DNA of 64,000 bases, from assembly GCF_029873215.1 (NCBI RefSeq), contig NZ_CP123620.1, forward strand, positions 434,001-498,000, in the 5' to 3' direction. Within the stretch, counting starts at the first letter, position 1. Each line of letters starts with the position of its first letter. The position numbers were made by a program, and so were the translations under genes. The notes under the pieces were generated by a model. The model did no database searches, was not told the DNA's origin, and was given only the letters and a program-made list of their open reading frames with translations. Below are positions 16,753 through 26,130 of this stretch, in pieces. Source of the stretch: Nocardioides sp. BP30. GTDB lineage: Bacteria > Actinomycetota > Actinomycetes > Propionibacteriales > Nocardioidaceae.

Positions 16753-16788
16753 GACCGCCCGAGACCGCCCGAGACCGCCCGAGACCGC
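16751..16788 (+). repeat. 10-base tandem repeat GAGACCGCCC
   Basis: Three exact copies of GAGACCGCCC plus a partial fourth fill the short gap between the deaminase stop and the ABC ATPase start. The last copy runs into the AAGGAG ribosome site. No known function; copy number could affect spacing and coupling. Confidence 0.85.
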
Positions 16789-16799
16789 AAGGAGCCCTC

Positions 16800-17570
16800 G
16801 TGACTCTCACCGCCGAGCCGACCGCACCTCCCACCGGGGTGCTGCTCGACTTCAAGAACACCGAGATGACGTTCCCCAACGGGACCGTCGCGCTGCGTGG
16901 TGTCGACCTGACCGTCCAGCGGGGCGAGTTCGTCTCCGTCGTCGGGCCCTCCGGCTGCGGCAAGTCGACCCTGCTGCGGATCGCCTCCGGCCTGGAGACC
17001 GCTTCCGACGGCGTCACCACCGTCAACACCGACCACATCGGCTACGTCTTCCAGGACGCCACCCTGCTTCCCTGGCGCAACGTCACCAAGAACGTCGAGC
17101 TGCTCGCCGAGCTGGACGGCCGCTCCTCGCGCACCACCCGGGCGGCCAAGGCCGCCAAGGCGATCGAGCTCGTCGGCCTCAGCGGCTTCGAGAAGTCGCT
17201 GCCGCGCCAGCTCTCCGGCGGCATGCGGATGCGCGTGTCGCTGGCCCGCTCCCTCACCCTCGACCCCGAGCTGTTCCTCTTCGACGAGCCGTTCGGCGCT
17301 CTGGACGAGATCACCCGCGAGCGGCTGAACGACGAGCTGCTGCGGCTCTTCGTGGCGCAGAAGTTCGCCGGGCTCTTCATCACCCACTCGGTCTCCGAGG
17401 CGGTCTACCTCTCCACGAAGGTCGTGGTGATGTCCGGCCGGCCCGGCAACGTCGTGGCCACCTTCGAGGTGCCGTTCGACATGCCCCGCGACCCCGACAT
17501 CCGCTTCACCCCGGAGTTCGCCGAGCTCGTCGGCGAGGTCTCGCACGCCCTGAGGGAAGGACACCGCTGA
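16800..17570 (+). CDS. ABC transporter ATP-binding protein (nitrate/sulfonate/pyrimidine type)
   Basis: A 256-residue ATPase. Walker A is GPSGCGKST near residue 47, the Q-loop VFQDATLLPWRN near 83, the signature LSGGMRMR near 139, Walker B LFLFDEPFGALDE near 158, and the switch His is in FITHSVSEA near 194. The LPWRN after the Q-loop is typical of the NrtD/SsuB/TauB group, which pairs with NMT1/THI5-like binding proteins. GTG 16800 has AAGGAG upstream. It powers the importer with the next two genes. Confidence 0.93.
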   Translation: MTLTAEPTAPPTGVLLDFKNTEMTFPNGTVALRGVDLTVQRGEFVSVVGPSGCGKSTLLRIASGLETASDGVTTVNTDHIGYVFQDATLLPWRNVTKNVELLAELDGRSSRTTRAAKAAKAIELVGLSGFEKSLPRQLSGGMRMRVSLARSLTLDPELFLFDEPFGALDEITRERLNDELLRLFVAQKFAGLFITHSVSEAVYLSTKVVVMSGRPGNVVATFEVPFDMPRDPDIRFTPEFAELVGEVSHALREGHR

Positions 17571-18421
17571 TGGCCGCCACCGAAGCCGCCACCCCGACCG
17601 CGCTGACGCCGTCGGCCACCACCCGGCGCAACGCGACCCTGCGTGGTCTCGTGCAGACGTCGTGGTGGAAGGTCATCCTCGTCTTCGGCGCGCTGATCGG
17701 CCTGTGGTACGGCGCCGCCAAGCACTACGCCGACAAGGGGCTGGGCTACCTCGTGCCCTACCCGCACGACGTCTTCCACGCGATGTTCATCGACTCCGAG
17801 ACCCGGCACGACCTGCTCGTCTCGCTGTGGCGCTCCACCGAGGTGGCGCTGACCGGCCTGGCGATCGCCATCGTGATCGGGGTGGTCTGGGCGGTGCTGA
17901 TGGCGCAGGCGAGGTGGGTCGAGCAGTCGCTCTACCCCTACGCCGTGGTCCTGCAGTGCATCCCGATCCTGGCCCTGGTGCCGATGATCGGCGCGCTGGC
18001 CGGCTACGAGTTCAAGTCCCGGGTGATCGTCACGGTGATGATCTCGCTGTTCCCGATGGTCTCGAACACGCTCTTCGGGCTGCAGGCCACCGACCAGGGC
18101 CAGCGCGAGCTCTTCCAGCTGCGCGGCGCCAGCGCGTGGACCCGGCTGCAGAAGCTGCAGATCCCCGCCGCGCTGCCGAACATCTTCGTCGGCCTGCGCA
18201 CCGCCGCGGGGCTCTCGGTGATCGGCTCCATCGTCGGCGACCAGTTCTTCCAGCGCGGCAACGGGGGCCTCGGCGTGCTGATCCAGGTCGACGTCTCCCG
18301 CCTGCTGGGGCCGGAGACGTACGCCGCCATCCTCACCGCGTCGCTGCTCGGCGTCGTCGTGTTCCTGCTCTTCGGGCTTCTCGGGAAGCTCGCGATCGGC
18401 CGCTGGTACTCGTTCCGCTGA
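17570..18421 (+). CDS. ABC transporter permease (SsuC/TauC family)
   Basis: A 283-residue permease with about six membrane segments and the cytoplasmic EAA-type loop (ELFQLRGASAWTRLQKLQIP near residue 180) that docks on the ATPase. The N-terminal 25 residues are Ala/Thr-rich and probably cytoplasmic. Its ATG shares one base with the ATPase stop. Family members import small anions or nucleobase-like compounds; the operon partners favour an N-heterocycle. Confidence 0.92.
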   Translation: MAATEAATPTALTPSATTRRNATLRGLVQTSWWKVILVFGALIGLWYGAAKHYADKGLGYLVPYPHDVFHAMFIDSETRHDLLVSLWRSTEVALTGLAIAIVIGVVWAVLMAQARWVEQSLYPYAVVLQCIPILALVPMIGALAGYEFKSRVIVTVMISLFPMVSNTLFGLQATDQGQRELFQLRGASAWTRLQKLQIPAALPNIFVGLRTAAGLSVIGSIVGDQFFQRGNGGLGVLIQVDVSRLLGPETYAAILTASLLGVVVFLLFGLLGKLAIGRWYSFR

Positions 18422-18510
18422 GCCGGCCCGACCGATCGAACCCGCGGCCGAGGTCGTCCGCACCGTCCCACCCGCACCCATCCCGCACCACCCCTAGGAA
18501 ACGGAGAACC

Positions 18511-19728
18511 ATGCGCACTCGATCGCGTATGACCGCGGCCGGAGCGATTCTCGGCGCTCTTGCACTCGCCGCCAGCGCCTGCGGCAGCAGCAACTCGTCC
18601 GACACCAGCGCAGCCGACGCGGACAGCAGCACGCCTGCCGCCGCCTCCTCGACCGCGAGTGGTCCGGCCGTCGACCTCTCGGGCGTGTGCCCCTCGACTG
18701 TCGTCGTACAGACCGACTGGAACCCCGAGGCCGACCACGGCCACCTCTACCAGATGCTCGGTCCGAACCCGACGATCAACAGCAACAAGAAGACCGTCAC
18801 CGGGGATCTCTACGCCAACGGCCAGTCCACCGGCGTGAAGCTGGAGATCCGCGCCGGCGGCCCGGCGATCGGCTACTCCACCGTGAGCGCGCAGATGTAC
18901 CAGGACAAGAGCATCACCCTGGGCTACGTCTCGACCGACGAGGCCGTCGAGTTCTCCGGCAAGCTGCCCACGACGGCCGTCTTCGCCGAGAACGACAAGT
19001 CGCCGATGGTCGTGATGTGGGACCCGGCGAAGTACCCCGACGTCACCGACATCAAGAGCCTCGGCACGGCCCTGCAGAAGACCGGCGGCGTGGTCCGCTA
19101 CTTCAGCGGCGCGGCGTACATGGAGCACCTGATCAGCGCGGGCTACCTGTCCAAGGACGTCACCGACGGCTCCTACGACGGCACTCCGGCGAAGTTCGTC
19201 ACCGACCAGGGCAAGTCCGGCCAGCAGGGCTTCGCCACCGCCGAGCCCTACATCTACCAGCACGAGATCAAGGCCTGGGACAAGCCGGTCAAGTACCAGC
19301 TGATCGCCGACACCGGGTGGAACCCCTACCCCGAGACGATGTCGGTCCGCACCGGTGACCTGACGAAGCTGACCCCGTGCCTGCAGAAGCTGGTGCCGGT
19401 CATGCAGCAGGCCGACGTCGACTACTTCAAGGACCCGACGCCGACCAACGACCTGATCGACAAGCTGGTCGAGTCCTACAACAACGGCTGGACCTACGAC
19501 GCCAACGTGGGCAAGTTCGCCGCCGACCAGATGAAGACGCTCAAGATCGCCTCCGACGGCACCGACGGCTACGTCGGCGACCTGGACACCAGCCGGGTCC
19601 AGCAGTTCATCAACCTCGCGGTGCCGATCTTCGACAAGACCAAGGACGCCGGCGTGAAGTCCGGCGTCAAGCCCGAGGACCTGTTCACCAACCAGTTCCT
19701 CGACCAGAAGATCTCGCTGGGCTTCTGA
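18511..19728 (+). CDS. ABC transporter substrate-binding lipoprotein (NMT1/THI5-like)
   Basis: A 405-residue lipoprotein. The signal peptide ends in a lipobox (ALAASAC, Cys near residue 23), followed by a Ser/Thr/Ala-rich linker to about residue 50 and then a periplasmic-binding fold starting at VVVQTDWNPEADHGHLYQ. TDWxPxxxHxxxY is typical of binding proteins for thiamine precursors, pyrimidines and related ligands. GGAGAACC lies just upstream of ATG 18511. The ligand is unknown; context suggests a nitrogen heterocycle. Confidence 0.88.
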   Translation: MRTRSRMTAAGAILGALALAASACGSSNSSDTSAADADSSTPAAASSTASGPAVDLSGVCPSTVVVQTDWNPEADHGHLYQMLGPNPTINSNKKTVTGDLYANGQSTGVKLEIRAGGPAIGYSTVSAQMYQDKSITLGYVSTDEAVEFSGKLPTTAVFAENDKSPMVVMWDPAKYPDVTDIKSLGTALQKTGGVVRYFSGAAYMEHLISAGYLSKDVTDGSYDGTPAKFVTDQGKSGQQGFATAEPYIYQHEIKAWDKPVKYQLIADTGWNPYPETMSVRTGDLTKLTPCLQKLVPVMQQADVDYFKDPTPTNDLIDKLVESYNNGWTYDANVGKFAADQMKTLKIASDGTDGYVGDLDTSRVQQFINLAVPIFDKTKDAGVKSGVKPEDLFTNQFLDQKISLGF

Positions 19729-19800
19729 CCATCTCCCGGGGCCGCCGCTACCCCCCGAGCGGCGGTCCCGGGTCCTACCCGACCAGGCGAAGGACCACAG

Positions 19801-21267
19801 TTGAGCACCTCATCGGTTGCCCCCGAGGCCGTCTCGGCCCTGCACCAGGAGCTCGTCGAGCTCCTCGGCGAGCGCAATGTCAGCGCCGACCAGCGCATCC
19901 GCGAGCGGGCCTCGGTCGACGAGGCCACCATGTCGCCGATCATCTCCGAGCAGCTACCGCTCGGCCTCGCCGACCTCGTCGCCTGGCCCACCGACGCGGA
20001 GCAGATCGCGGCTGTCGTCTCCGCGGCCTACCGGCACGGGGTGCCGCTCACTCCCCGCGGCAAGGGCACCGGCAACTACGGCCAGGGCATCCCGATGCAC
20101 GGGGGGCTGGTGCTCGACACCAGCCGGGCCCGAGCGATCGTCGAGGTGGGCGACGGCTCCATCACCACGGAGTCCGGCGCCACCATGATCGCGATGGAGC
20201 AGGCGGCGGCCGAGGCCGGGCAGCAGGTGTGGATGTACCCCTCGACCGCCCAGAGCACGATCGGCGGCTTCCTGTCCGGTGGCTCCGGCGGGACCGGGTC
20301 CATCACGCACGGCTCCAACTGGATGGGCTTCGTGACGGCGCTCGACGTCGCGCTGCCGGCCGAGGAGCCCACGCTGCTGCACGTCGAGGGGGAGGAGGCG
20401 CAGACCTTCGTCCACACCTACGGCACCGCTGGCGTGATCGCCCGCGCCACCGTCCGCCTCGAGCCGGCGCAGGACTGGCGCTCGCTGTACGCCTCGTTCC
20501 CCGACTTCGAGCCGGCCCAGGCGGTGCTGCGCTCCCTGCGCGGGCTCGATCCCGCTCCCCGGCTGGTCTCGGCCGACACCCGGGACATCACCGCGAAGCT
20601 GCCGGCCGACCCCGGCATCCCGACCGACGCCTGCAGCCTGCGCGCGATCCTCGACGCGAGCACGCTCGCTGAGGCGACGAGCCTCATCGCGGCCGGCGGT
20701 GGCACCGTCCTCGACGTCCGTGAGGGCATCCAGCAGGCGGTCAAGGTCTCGATGCTCTCCTACAACCACCCGATCTACTGGCTGAAGCGCAACACCCCCG
20801 AGGTCACCTACTTCCACGTCGAGGTCGGCGGCGAGGCGCTGATCGACCGGATCGAGGAGGTGCACGCCGTGTACCCCGGCGGGATGCTGCACCTCGAGGC
20901 GGCCCACCTGTTCCCGATCGGCATGCTGGCGGCGCCGTACACCGGTGCCGAGGACGTGTACGCCGGCTACCCGAAGCTGCAGGAGCTCGGCGTGCGGGTC
21001 CACAGCCCGCACCAGTGGTACGTCGACCACGACATCGACAAGGTCCTCGAGCTGAAGGCCAGGACCGACCCGCGGGGTCTGCTGAACCCCGGCAAGCTCG
21101 GCGCACCCGACGACGCGGTGCTCGGCAACAGCACCGCCTCCGCTCAACCGGCCAGGCAGCCGGTCGGGCAGCCGGTCGGGCAGCCGGTCGGGCAGCCGGT
21201 CGGGCAGCCGGTCGGGCACGTCAACGATCAGGCCGCGCAGGCCGCGAGCGAAGGACTGATGGCATGA
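19801..21267 (+). CDS. FAD-linked oxidase (GlcD / vanillyl-alcohol oxidase fold)
   Basis: A 488-residue flavoprotein with a PCMH-type FAD domain (PLTPRGKGTGNYGQGIPMHG near residue 82, GGFLSGGSGGTGS near 157) and a C-terminal substrate cap ending in DPRGLLNPGKLG near 428. It should oxidise an alcohol or hydroxyacid, or a C-N bond. Translation begins at TTG 19801, with GCGAAGGACC upstream. The last 60 residues are a low-complexity tail containing five QPVG units and are not part of the enzyme fold. Probably acts on the imported compound or a derivative of it. Confidence 0.85.
   Translation: MSTSSVAPEAVSALHQELVELLGERNVSADQRIRERASVDEATMSPIISEQLPLGLADLVAWPTDAEQIAAVVSAAYRHGVPLTPRGKGTGNYGQGIPMHGGLVLDTSRARAIVEVGDGSITTESGATMIAMEQAAAEAGQQVWMYPSTAQSTIGGFLSGGSGGTGSITHGSNWMGFVTALDVALPAEEPTLLHVEGEEAQTFVHTYGTAGVIARATVRLEPAQDWRSLYASFPDFEPAQAVLRSLRGLDPAPRLVSADTRDITAKLPADPGIPTDACSLRAILDASTLAEATSLIAAGGGTVLDVREGIQQAVKVSMLSYNHPIYWLKRNTPEVTYFHVEVGGEALIDRIEEVHAVYPGGMLHLEAAHLFPIGMLAAPYTGAEDVYAGYPKLQELGVRVHSPHQWYVDHDIDKVLELKARTDPRGLLNPGKLGAPDDAVLGNSTASAQPARQPVGQPVGQPVGQPVGQPVGHVNDQAAQAASEGLMA
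21157..21216 (+). repeat. 12-base coding tandem repeat, five copies (QPVG)
   Basis: Five exact copies of CAGCCGGTCGGG encode a QPVG repeat in the C-terminal tail of the FAD oxidase. DNA-level identity suggests recent expansion by slippage. Length should vary between strains. Confidence 0.9.
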
Positions 21268-22046
21268 GCCGCAACCTCGTCGAGCTGGCCGGACCCGACG
21301 TCGCGGCCGACTTCACCCGCGAGACGATCGTCGTGGTCGGCACCGGCGCGATCGAGCACCACGGGCCGCACCTGCCGCTGAACACCGACTACCTGCTCGC
21401 CGACACGATCGGCGGCTCCGCCGTCGACCAGGCGGCCGCCGACGGCCTCGACATCTGGCGGCTGCCCACCCTGGCGTTCACCAAGTCCGACGAGCACAGC
21501 TGGGCGCCCGGCACGGTGTGGCTGGACTGGGACACCATGTACAAGACGTGTGTGGAGATCGGGCGCGCTGTGAACACGATGGGCGCCGGCACCCTCGTCT
21601 TCGCCAACGGCCACGGCGGCAACACCGCGCTGCTGCAGGTGGTGCTGCGCGAGATCCGCAAGCTCTACGGGCTCAAGACCTTCCTGATGCCGACCCTGAT
21701 CCGCACGCCGCCACCGGCCGGCGAGGGGCTGGACGAGCGCAACCTCGGCATCCACGGCGGTGCCGCGGAGACCTCGATCGTGCTGCACATGCGCCCCGAG
21801 CTGGTGGACCTGAGCCGCGCCGAACGATGGGTGCCCGAGCACCTGGCCGACTTCGAGTACATCGGCTTCAACGCCATGCCGGTCAGCTTCGGCTGGCTCT
21901 CGAACGACTTCGGCCCCGCCGGCGTGGTGGGCGACGCGACCCAGGCCACCTCGGCGTTCGGCGAGCGGCTCTACGACGCCTCGGTAGCGCAGGCGGTCGC
22001 GTCCCTGCACGAGATCGCCCGGTTCGACCACAAGCAGATCGGGTGA
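21264..22046 (+). CDS. Creatininase-family amidohydrolase
   Basis: A 260-residue member of the creatininase family. Metal-site motifs are intact: GAIEHHGPHLPLNTD near residue 28, FANGHGGN near 113 and HGGAAETS near 164. The family includes creatininase, MftE and several amide or lactone hydrolases. Next to a cytosine-deaminase-like enzyme and an importer, hydrolysis of a cyclic amide such as creatinine or a hydantoin-like ring is plausible but unproven. ATG 21264 overlaps the oxidase stop by four bases. Confidence 0.87.
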   Translation: MSRNLVELAGPDVAADFTRETIVVVGTGAIEHHGPHLPLNTDYLLADTIGGSAVDQAAADGLDIWRLPTLAFTKSDEHSWAPGTVWLDWDTMYKTCVEIGRAVNTMGAGTLVFANGHGGNTALLQVVLREIRKLYGLKTFLMPTLIRTPPPAGEGLDERNLGIHGGAAETSIVLHMRPELVDLSRAERWVPEHLADFEYIGFNAMPVSFGWLSNDFGPAGVVGDATQATSAFGERLYDASVAQAVASLHEIARFDHKQIG

Positions 22047-22654
22047 ACCCCGACGAGACCTTCGGGTACGACGTCGACCCCGACGAGGCGGTGTCGGACC
22101 CGATCGGGCTGCTGCGCTCGTGGCTGGCGCGCTGCGACGGCAGCGTCACGCCGCTGATGACGCTCTCCACCATCGACGAGGACGGCTATCCCGACTCCCG
22201 GCACGTGCTGCTCTCCCGCTGCGACGCCGAGGGCCGGATCGCGTTCCACACCGACGCCCGCTCGCGCAAGGCGGCCCAGCTGCGCGCGATCCCGCGGGCC
22301 AGCGTCGCGGTGGTCTGGCCCGGCCTGGCACGACAGCTGGTCGTGACCGGCGACGTCGGCGAGGAGGACCCCTCGGACCAGACCGACGCCTACGGACGGC
22401 GTCCGCGCTACCTGCAGCTCCTGGCCTGGCTCAACGACGAGGACACCGCCGGTGCGGTCCTCGCCCAGCGTCGCGAGGCCTGGGCCTCCTTCGACGCCGG
22501 ACGCGCGCAGCTGGCGGCGCCTCCGACCTGGCTGGGCCGGCTCCTCACGCCGCGCCGGATCGTGTTCTGGCGCGGCGAGGCCGACGCTCCGTCCAACCGG
22601 GTGCTGTGCACCCGCACCGACGCCGGGTGGAGCGTCGTACGCCGTCCTGGCTGA
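22043..22654 (+). CDS. Pyridoxamine 5'-phosphate oxidase-like flavoprotein
   Basis: A 203-residue split-barrel FMN protein of PdxH type. TLSTIDEDGYPDSRHVLLS near residue 41 and AFHTDARSRKAAQL near 69 form the FMN site. The C-terminal WLGRLLTPRRIVFWRGE is the usual PdxH dimerisation region. It may be true pyridoxamine phosphate oxidase or a flavin oxidoreductase recruited to this catabolic operon. GTG 22043 overlaps the creatininase stop by four bases; it is the last gene of the operon and converges on xanthine dehydrogenase. Confidence 0.8.
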   Translation: MNPDETFGYDVDPDEAVSDPIGLLRSWLARCDGSVTPLMTLSTIDEDGYPDSRHVLLSRCDAEGRIAFHTDARSRKAAQLRAIPRASVAVVWPGLARQLVVTGDVGEEDPSDQTDAYGRRPRYLQLLAWLNDEDTAGAVLAQRREAWASFDAGRAQLAAPPTWLGRLLTPRRIVFWRGEADAPSNRVLCTRTDAGWSVVRRPG

Positions 22655-22663
22655 CGCCCCGCC

Positions 22664-25306
22664 TCACTCCCCGCGCCGGGTGGCCATCAGCCGCCACACC
22701 CGGTCCCTGCTCATCGGCAGCTCGTGGGGGCGTACGCCGATGGCGTCGCGGATCGCGTTGGCGACGGCCGGCGCCACCGGGTTGTACGGCGCCTCGCTCA
22801 TCGACTTGGCGCCCCGTGGGCCGAGCTCGTCGTAGGTGTCGGCGAAGAGCACCTCGGTGTGCGGGATGTCGCCGATCTGCGGCAGCCGGTAGTTGCGCAG
22901 CGTGCGGGTGACCACGTGTCCCTGCTCGATCCGGATCTCCTCGTAGAGCGCGCTGCCGAAGCCCTGGGCCACCCCGCCCTCGACCTGCCCGCGGAGCTGC
23001 TCGGGGTTGATCACGACCCCGGCGTCGACCGCCTGGACCGAGGCCAGCACCCGGACCCGGCCGGTGCCCGGCTCCACCGCCACCCGCACGCCGTGGACGT
23101 TGAACGCCACCGATCGGGGGCTGCCGTGGTGCTCCCCGGTGGCGGTGACCGGCAGCGCCGCGCCCGCGGCCAGGAGCTCGCGCACCCGGACGGCAGCGCG
23201 CTGCACCGCCATCCCCGCGACGACCGACCCGGCCGAGCCGAAGGCGCCGGTGTCGTAGCCGGCCGCGTCGGTGTCCGAGGTGACGAGACGCACCCGGTCC
23301 GGCTCGACGCCGAGCTCCTCGGCGGCGATCTGCACGTGCACGGTGGCGGTGCCGTTGCCGAACTCGGCGGTCCCCGCGCGCACGGTGACGCAGCCGTCGA
23401 TCTCCGCCGTCACGCTCGCGTCGGCATGGTGGCCGCGCGGCGGGATGGTGGCGATCATCGCCGCGGCGATCCCCTCGCCGACCAGCCAGCCGGCGGGCGC
23501 CTCCTCGCCCCCGCCCCCGGCGAGGTGGTCCTCGACCAGATCGAGGCACTGGTCCAGACCGTAGCTGCCGAAGATCAGGTCACGGTCCGCGCCACCGTTG
23601 ACGACGAAGTCGTCCCCGGGCCGCACGACGTTGCGCCGGCGCAGCTCGGTCGGCGTGATGCCCACCTCGCGGGCCAGCTCGTCCAGCGCCGACTCGATGC
23701 CGAAGATGACCTGTCCCAGGCCGTAGCCGCGGAAGGCGCCGCTGGGCACGTTGTTGGTGTAGACCGCCTCCGCGTCGAGCCGCTTGTTGGCGCACCGGTA
23801 GAGGGCGATCGACTCGTGACAGCCGTGGAAGAGCACGCCGATCGCGTGGTTGCCATAGGCGCCGGTGTCGCTGAGGACGTCGACCTTCAGCGCTGTCAGC
23901 ACGCCGTCGGCGTCGGCGCCGACCTCGACGGCCACCCGCATCGGGTGCCGGCAGGGCACCGCGACGAACTGCTCCTCACGGGTCAGCTCCCACTGCACCG
24001 ACGCGCGCACGCCCTGCTCCGCCAGGCGCAGGACGGCGAGGGCCACGACGTCCTCGACCAGCAGCTCCTGCTTCCCGCCGAAGCCCCCGCCCACCCGGGT
24101 CGCGAAGACCCTGACGCGGTCCGCCGGCAGCTCGAGCAGCCGCGCCAGCTCGTCGCGGACCAGGAAGGGCACCTGCGTACTCGTCCGCACGACCAGCCGA
24201 CCGTCGTCGTCGAGCCAGGCGCGGGCGCCGTGGGTCTCCAGGCTGGCCGGCGTGATCCGGGCGGTGCGCCAGGTGCCACCGACCACGTGGGCGGCGGCAG
24301 CCAGGCCGGCGTCGACGTCGCCGACCTCGCCGTGCGCGGCAGCGACCACGTTGCGCTCGGGCGCGGCGATCCTCGAGGAGGCCGGGTCCTTCTCGCCGTG
24401 CAGCAGCGGCGCGCCGGCCGTGCGGGCGGACTCGGGATCGAAGACGGCCGGCCACACCTCGTACTCGACCTCGACCAGGGCGGCGCCGCGCTCGGCGAGC
24501 GCGACCGAGTCGGCCACCACCACGGCGATGCGCTGGCCCTCGAACCGCACCACCTCATCGAGCATCCGGGTGTCGTCGGGGTCGTCGAGCCGGCTGTCGT
24601 GCCGGGCGGTGGAGTAGAGCGTGTCCGGTACGTCGTGGTGGGTGAGCACCAGCCGGACGCCCTCCAGTGCACGGGCGGCGGAGGCGTCGATCCGGGTGAT
24701 CCGGCCGTGCGCGACGGTGCTGCGGACCACCTTGACGTGCAGCGATCCGGCGTCGGGCAGGTCGAGGTTGTAGGGCTCGCGACCCGTGACGATCAGCGGT
24801 CCCGCCGGCGCCGCCACCGCTGCCCCGAACACGCCACCGCTGCCACCGCTGCCACCGCTGCCACGGCAGACGTTGGTCCGGCCGCCGAGCGCGTCGCGGA
24901 TCGAGCGGTAGCCGGTGCAGCGGCACAGGTTGCCCTTGAACGCGCTGTCCACGTCGACGTCGACGACACGGCCCTCCTCGTCGGCGAGCGCCGAGGCGGT
25001 GACGACGTACCCGGCGGTGCAGAACCCGCACTGGAAGCCCGCCGCGTCCACGAACCGCTGCTGGACCGGGCTGAGCTCCTCGGGTGTGCCGAGCCCGGCG
25101 ACGGTGGTGACCTCGCGGCCCACCGCGCGCATCGCCGGGGTGACGCAGGAGTGCACCGGGTCGCCGTCGAGCAGCACCGTGCAGGCGCCGCAGTCACCGG
25201 CGTCGCAGCCCTTCTTCACACCGAGGCCGCCGTGCTCGCGCACCCACGTGCGCAGGCACTGGCCGGGCTCGGGCAGCGAGCCGACGTCGTGACCGTCCAG
25301 TCTCAT
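22664..25306 (-). CDS. Xanthine dehydrogenase, fused iron-sulfur and molybdenum subunits
   Basis: An 880-residue fusion. Residues 1-155 form the two [2Fe-2S] domains: [10 protein letters not shown] near 33, VHSC near 54, [10 protein letters not shown] near 91 and [10 protein letters not shown] near 125. [11 protein letters not shown] linker follows near 149. The rest is the molybdopterin domain, with [10 protein letters not shown] near 396, the FRGYG loop near 523, and GAKSMSEAP near 829, whose Glu aligns with the catalytic base. It oxidises hypoxanthine or xanthine to urate. Overlap with the FAD subunit and nearby MocA and XdhC support this. Separate subunits are the commoner arrangement. 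Confidence 0.9.
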   Translation of the reverse strand: MRLDGHDVGSLPEPGQCLRTWVREHGGLGVKKGCDAGDCGACTVLLDGDPVHSCVTPAMRAVGREVTTVAGLGTPEELSPVQQRFVDAAGFQCGFCTAGYVVTASALADEEGRVVDVDVDSAFKGNLCRCTGYRSIRDALGGRTNVCRGSGGSGGSGGVFGAAVAAPAGPLIVTGREPYNLDLPDAGSLHVKVVRSTVAHGRITRIDASAARALEGVRLVLTHHDVPDTLYSTARHDSRLDDPDDTRMLDEVVRFEGQRIAVVVADSVALAERGAALVEVEYEVWPAVFDPESARTAGAPLLHGEKDPASSRIAAPERNVVAAAHGEVGDVDAGLAAAAHVVGGTWRTARITPASLETHGARAWLDDDGRLVVRTSTQVPFLVRDELARLLELPADRVRVFATRVGGGFGGKQELLVEDVVALAVLRLAEQGVRASVQWELTREEQFVAVPCRHPMRVAVEVGADADGVLTALKVDVLSDTGAYGNHAIGVLFHGCHESIALYRCANKRLDAEAVYTNNVPSGAFRGYGLGQVIFGIESALDELAREVGITPTELRRRNVVRPGDDFVVNGGADRDLIFGSYGLDQCLDLVEDHLAGGGGEEAPAGWLVGEGIAAAMIATIPPRGHHADASVTAEIDGCVTVRAGTAEFGNGTATVHVQIAAEELGVEPDRVRLVTSDTDAAGYDTGAFGSAGSVVAGMAVQRAAVRVRELLAAGAALPVTATGEHHGSPRSVAFNVHGVRVAVEPGTGRVRVLASVQAVDAGVVINPEQLRGQVEGGVAQGFGSALYEEIRIEQGHVVTRTLRNYRLPQIGDIPHTEVLFADTYDELGPRGAKSMSEAPYNPVAPAVANAIRDAIGVRPHELPMSRDRVWRLMATRRGE
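24834..24865 (-). repeat. 9-base tandem repeat encoding a Gly/Ser linker
   Basis: Three exact copies of CCACCGCTG plus a partial copy encode GSG units joining the iron-sulfur and molybdenum halves of xanthine dehydrogenase. The flexible hinge is visible directly in the sequence. Confidence 0.85.
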
Positions 25307-26130
25307 CGGCGCTCCTCGGCGAGCTCGGCGAGGATCTCCTCGGCGAAGGCGGTGCTGACGGCTGCCTTCCAGTCGGCGGCACCGTGCGGGTCCTCGTACC
25401 AGACCTCGATGCGGCGCGTCAGCGCCCGTACGTCGGCGGGCGTGGCGTCGGCCGGCAGCCGCAGCACCACCGGCCGCCCGGTCGCACCGGTGATCGTGAT
25501 CGTGACATCGGACGAACCGGCGTCGCGCCGGCCGACCACCACGATGCCGGAGCGGCCGTGCTCGCTCAGGGCGAGGCGTCGGAACGCCGTTCGCGCGCGC
25601 AGCGAGCTGCCGGGCAGCTCGATCGCGCGGATGACCTCGCCGGTCGCGAGCGTGGTGGCGCCGGGTCCGACGACGAACGCCTCGACCGGCTGGCGGCGCT
25701 CGCCGCCGGCGCGCCAGACGACCACCTCGCCCCCGAGCGCGGCGGTGAGGGCGATCATGGCGCCGGCGGGCAGGGCGAGGGCCAGGTTGCCGCCGACGGT
25801 CGCCGCGCGCTGCACCTTGAACGACATCAGCAGGGCATCAGCGCACTGGGCGGCGAGCCGCTGCGCCGACGCCTCCGGCCACGGCGCATCCGGCCACGGC
25901 GCGGCGAGCAGCTGGGCGATCGTCGCCGTGGCACCGATCCGGACCCCGCCGTCCGGCAGCTCCTCCCAGACCGGCCAGCCGAGCCCCTGCAGGTCGACCA
26001 GACCGTTGACGTCGGGCTGCGGCTCGGAGAAGAGCCAGGTGCCGCCGCCGACCACGCGCTCCCCGGGGGTCAGCGACAGCTCCGTGCGGGTCCGCGGGAC
26101 GCGGTAGCTCGTGACCATCGCCAGGTCCAT
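25303..26130 (-). CDS. Xanthine dehydrogenase FAD-binding subunit (CoxM-like)
   Basis: A 275-residue FAD subunit of the molybdenum hydroxylase. [20 protein letters not shown] near residues 29-48 and [15 protein letters not shown] near 115 are the two FAD-contact motifs. It passes electrons from the iron-sulfur domains to NAD or another acceptor. ATG 26130 was chosen because it begins the conserved region and overlaps the RpiR stop; the frame itself is open to 26289. The stop overlaps the start of the catalytic fusion by four bases. Confidence 0.9.
   Translation of the reverse strand: MDLAMVTSYRVPRTRTELSLTPGERVVGGGTWLFSEPQPDVNGLVDLQGLGWPVWEELPDGGVRIGATATIAQLLAAPWPDAPWPEASAQRLAAQCADALLMSFKVQRAATVGGNLALALPAGAMIALTAALGGEVVVWRAGGERRQPVEAFVVGPGATTLATGEVIRAIELPGSSLRARTAFRRLALSEHGRSGIVVVGRRDAGSSDVTITITGATGRPVVLRLPADATPADVRALTRRIEVWYEDPHGAADWKAAVSTAFAEEILAELAEERR

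Noticed and set aside
16751..16788. Possible CRISPR or attachment-site repeat
   Set aside because: The units are only 10 bases, directly adjacent with no spacers, so it is a simple tandem repeat. The 9- and 12-base repeats at 24834, 21157 and 58675 are likewise in-frame slippage repeats.
15520..22654. Thiamine or nitrate/taurine utilisation operon
   Set aside because: The importer type alone would allow this, but no thiamine, nitrate or sulfonate enzymes are present and no TPP riboswitch was recognised in the leader, which is only six bases long.
22724..26107. A 1127-residue open frame on the plus strand opposite xanthine dehydrogenase
   Set aside because: It is a shadow of GC-rich codon bias. 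The opposite strand encodes clear iron-sulfur, molybdenum and FAD subunits, and the shadow translation is low-complexity with no recognisable motifs.
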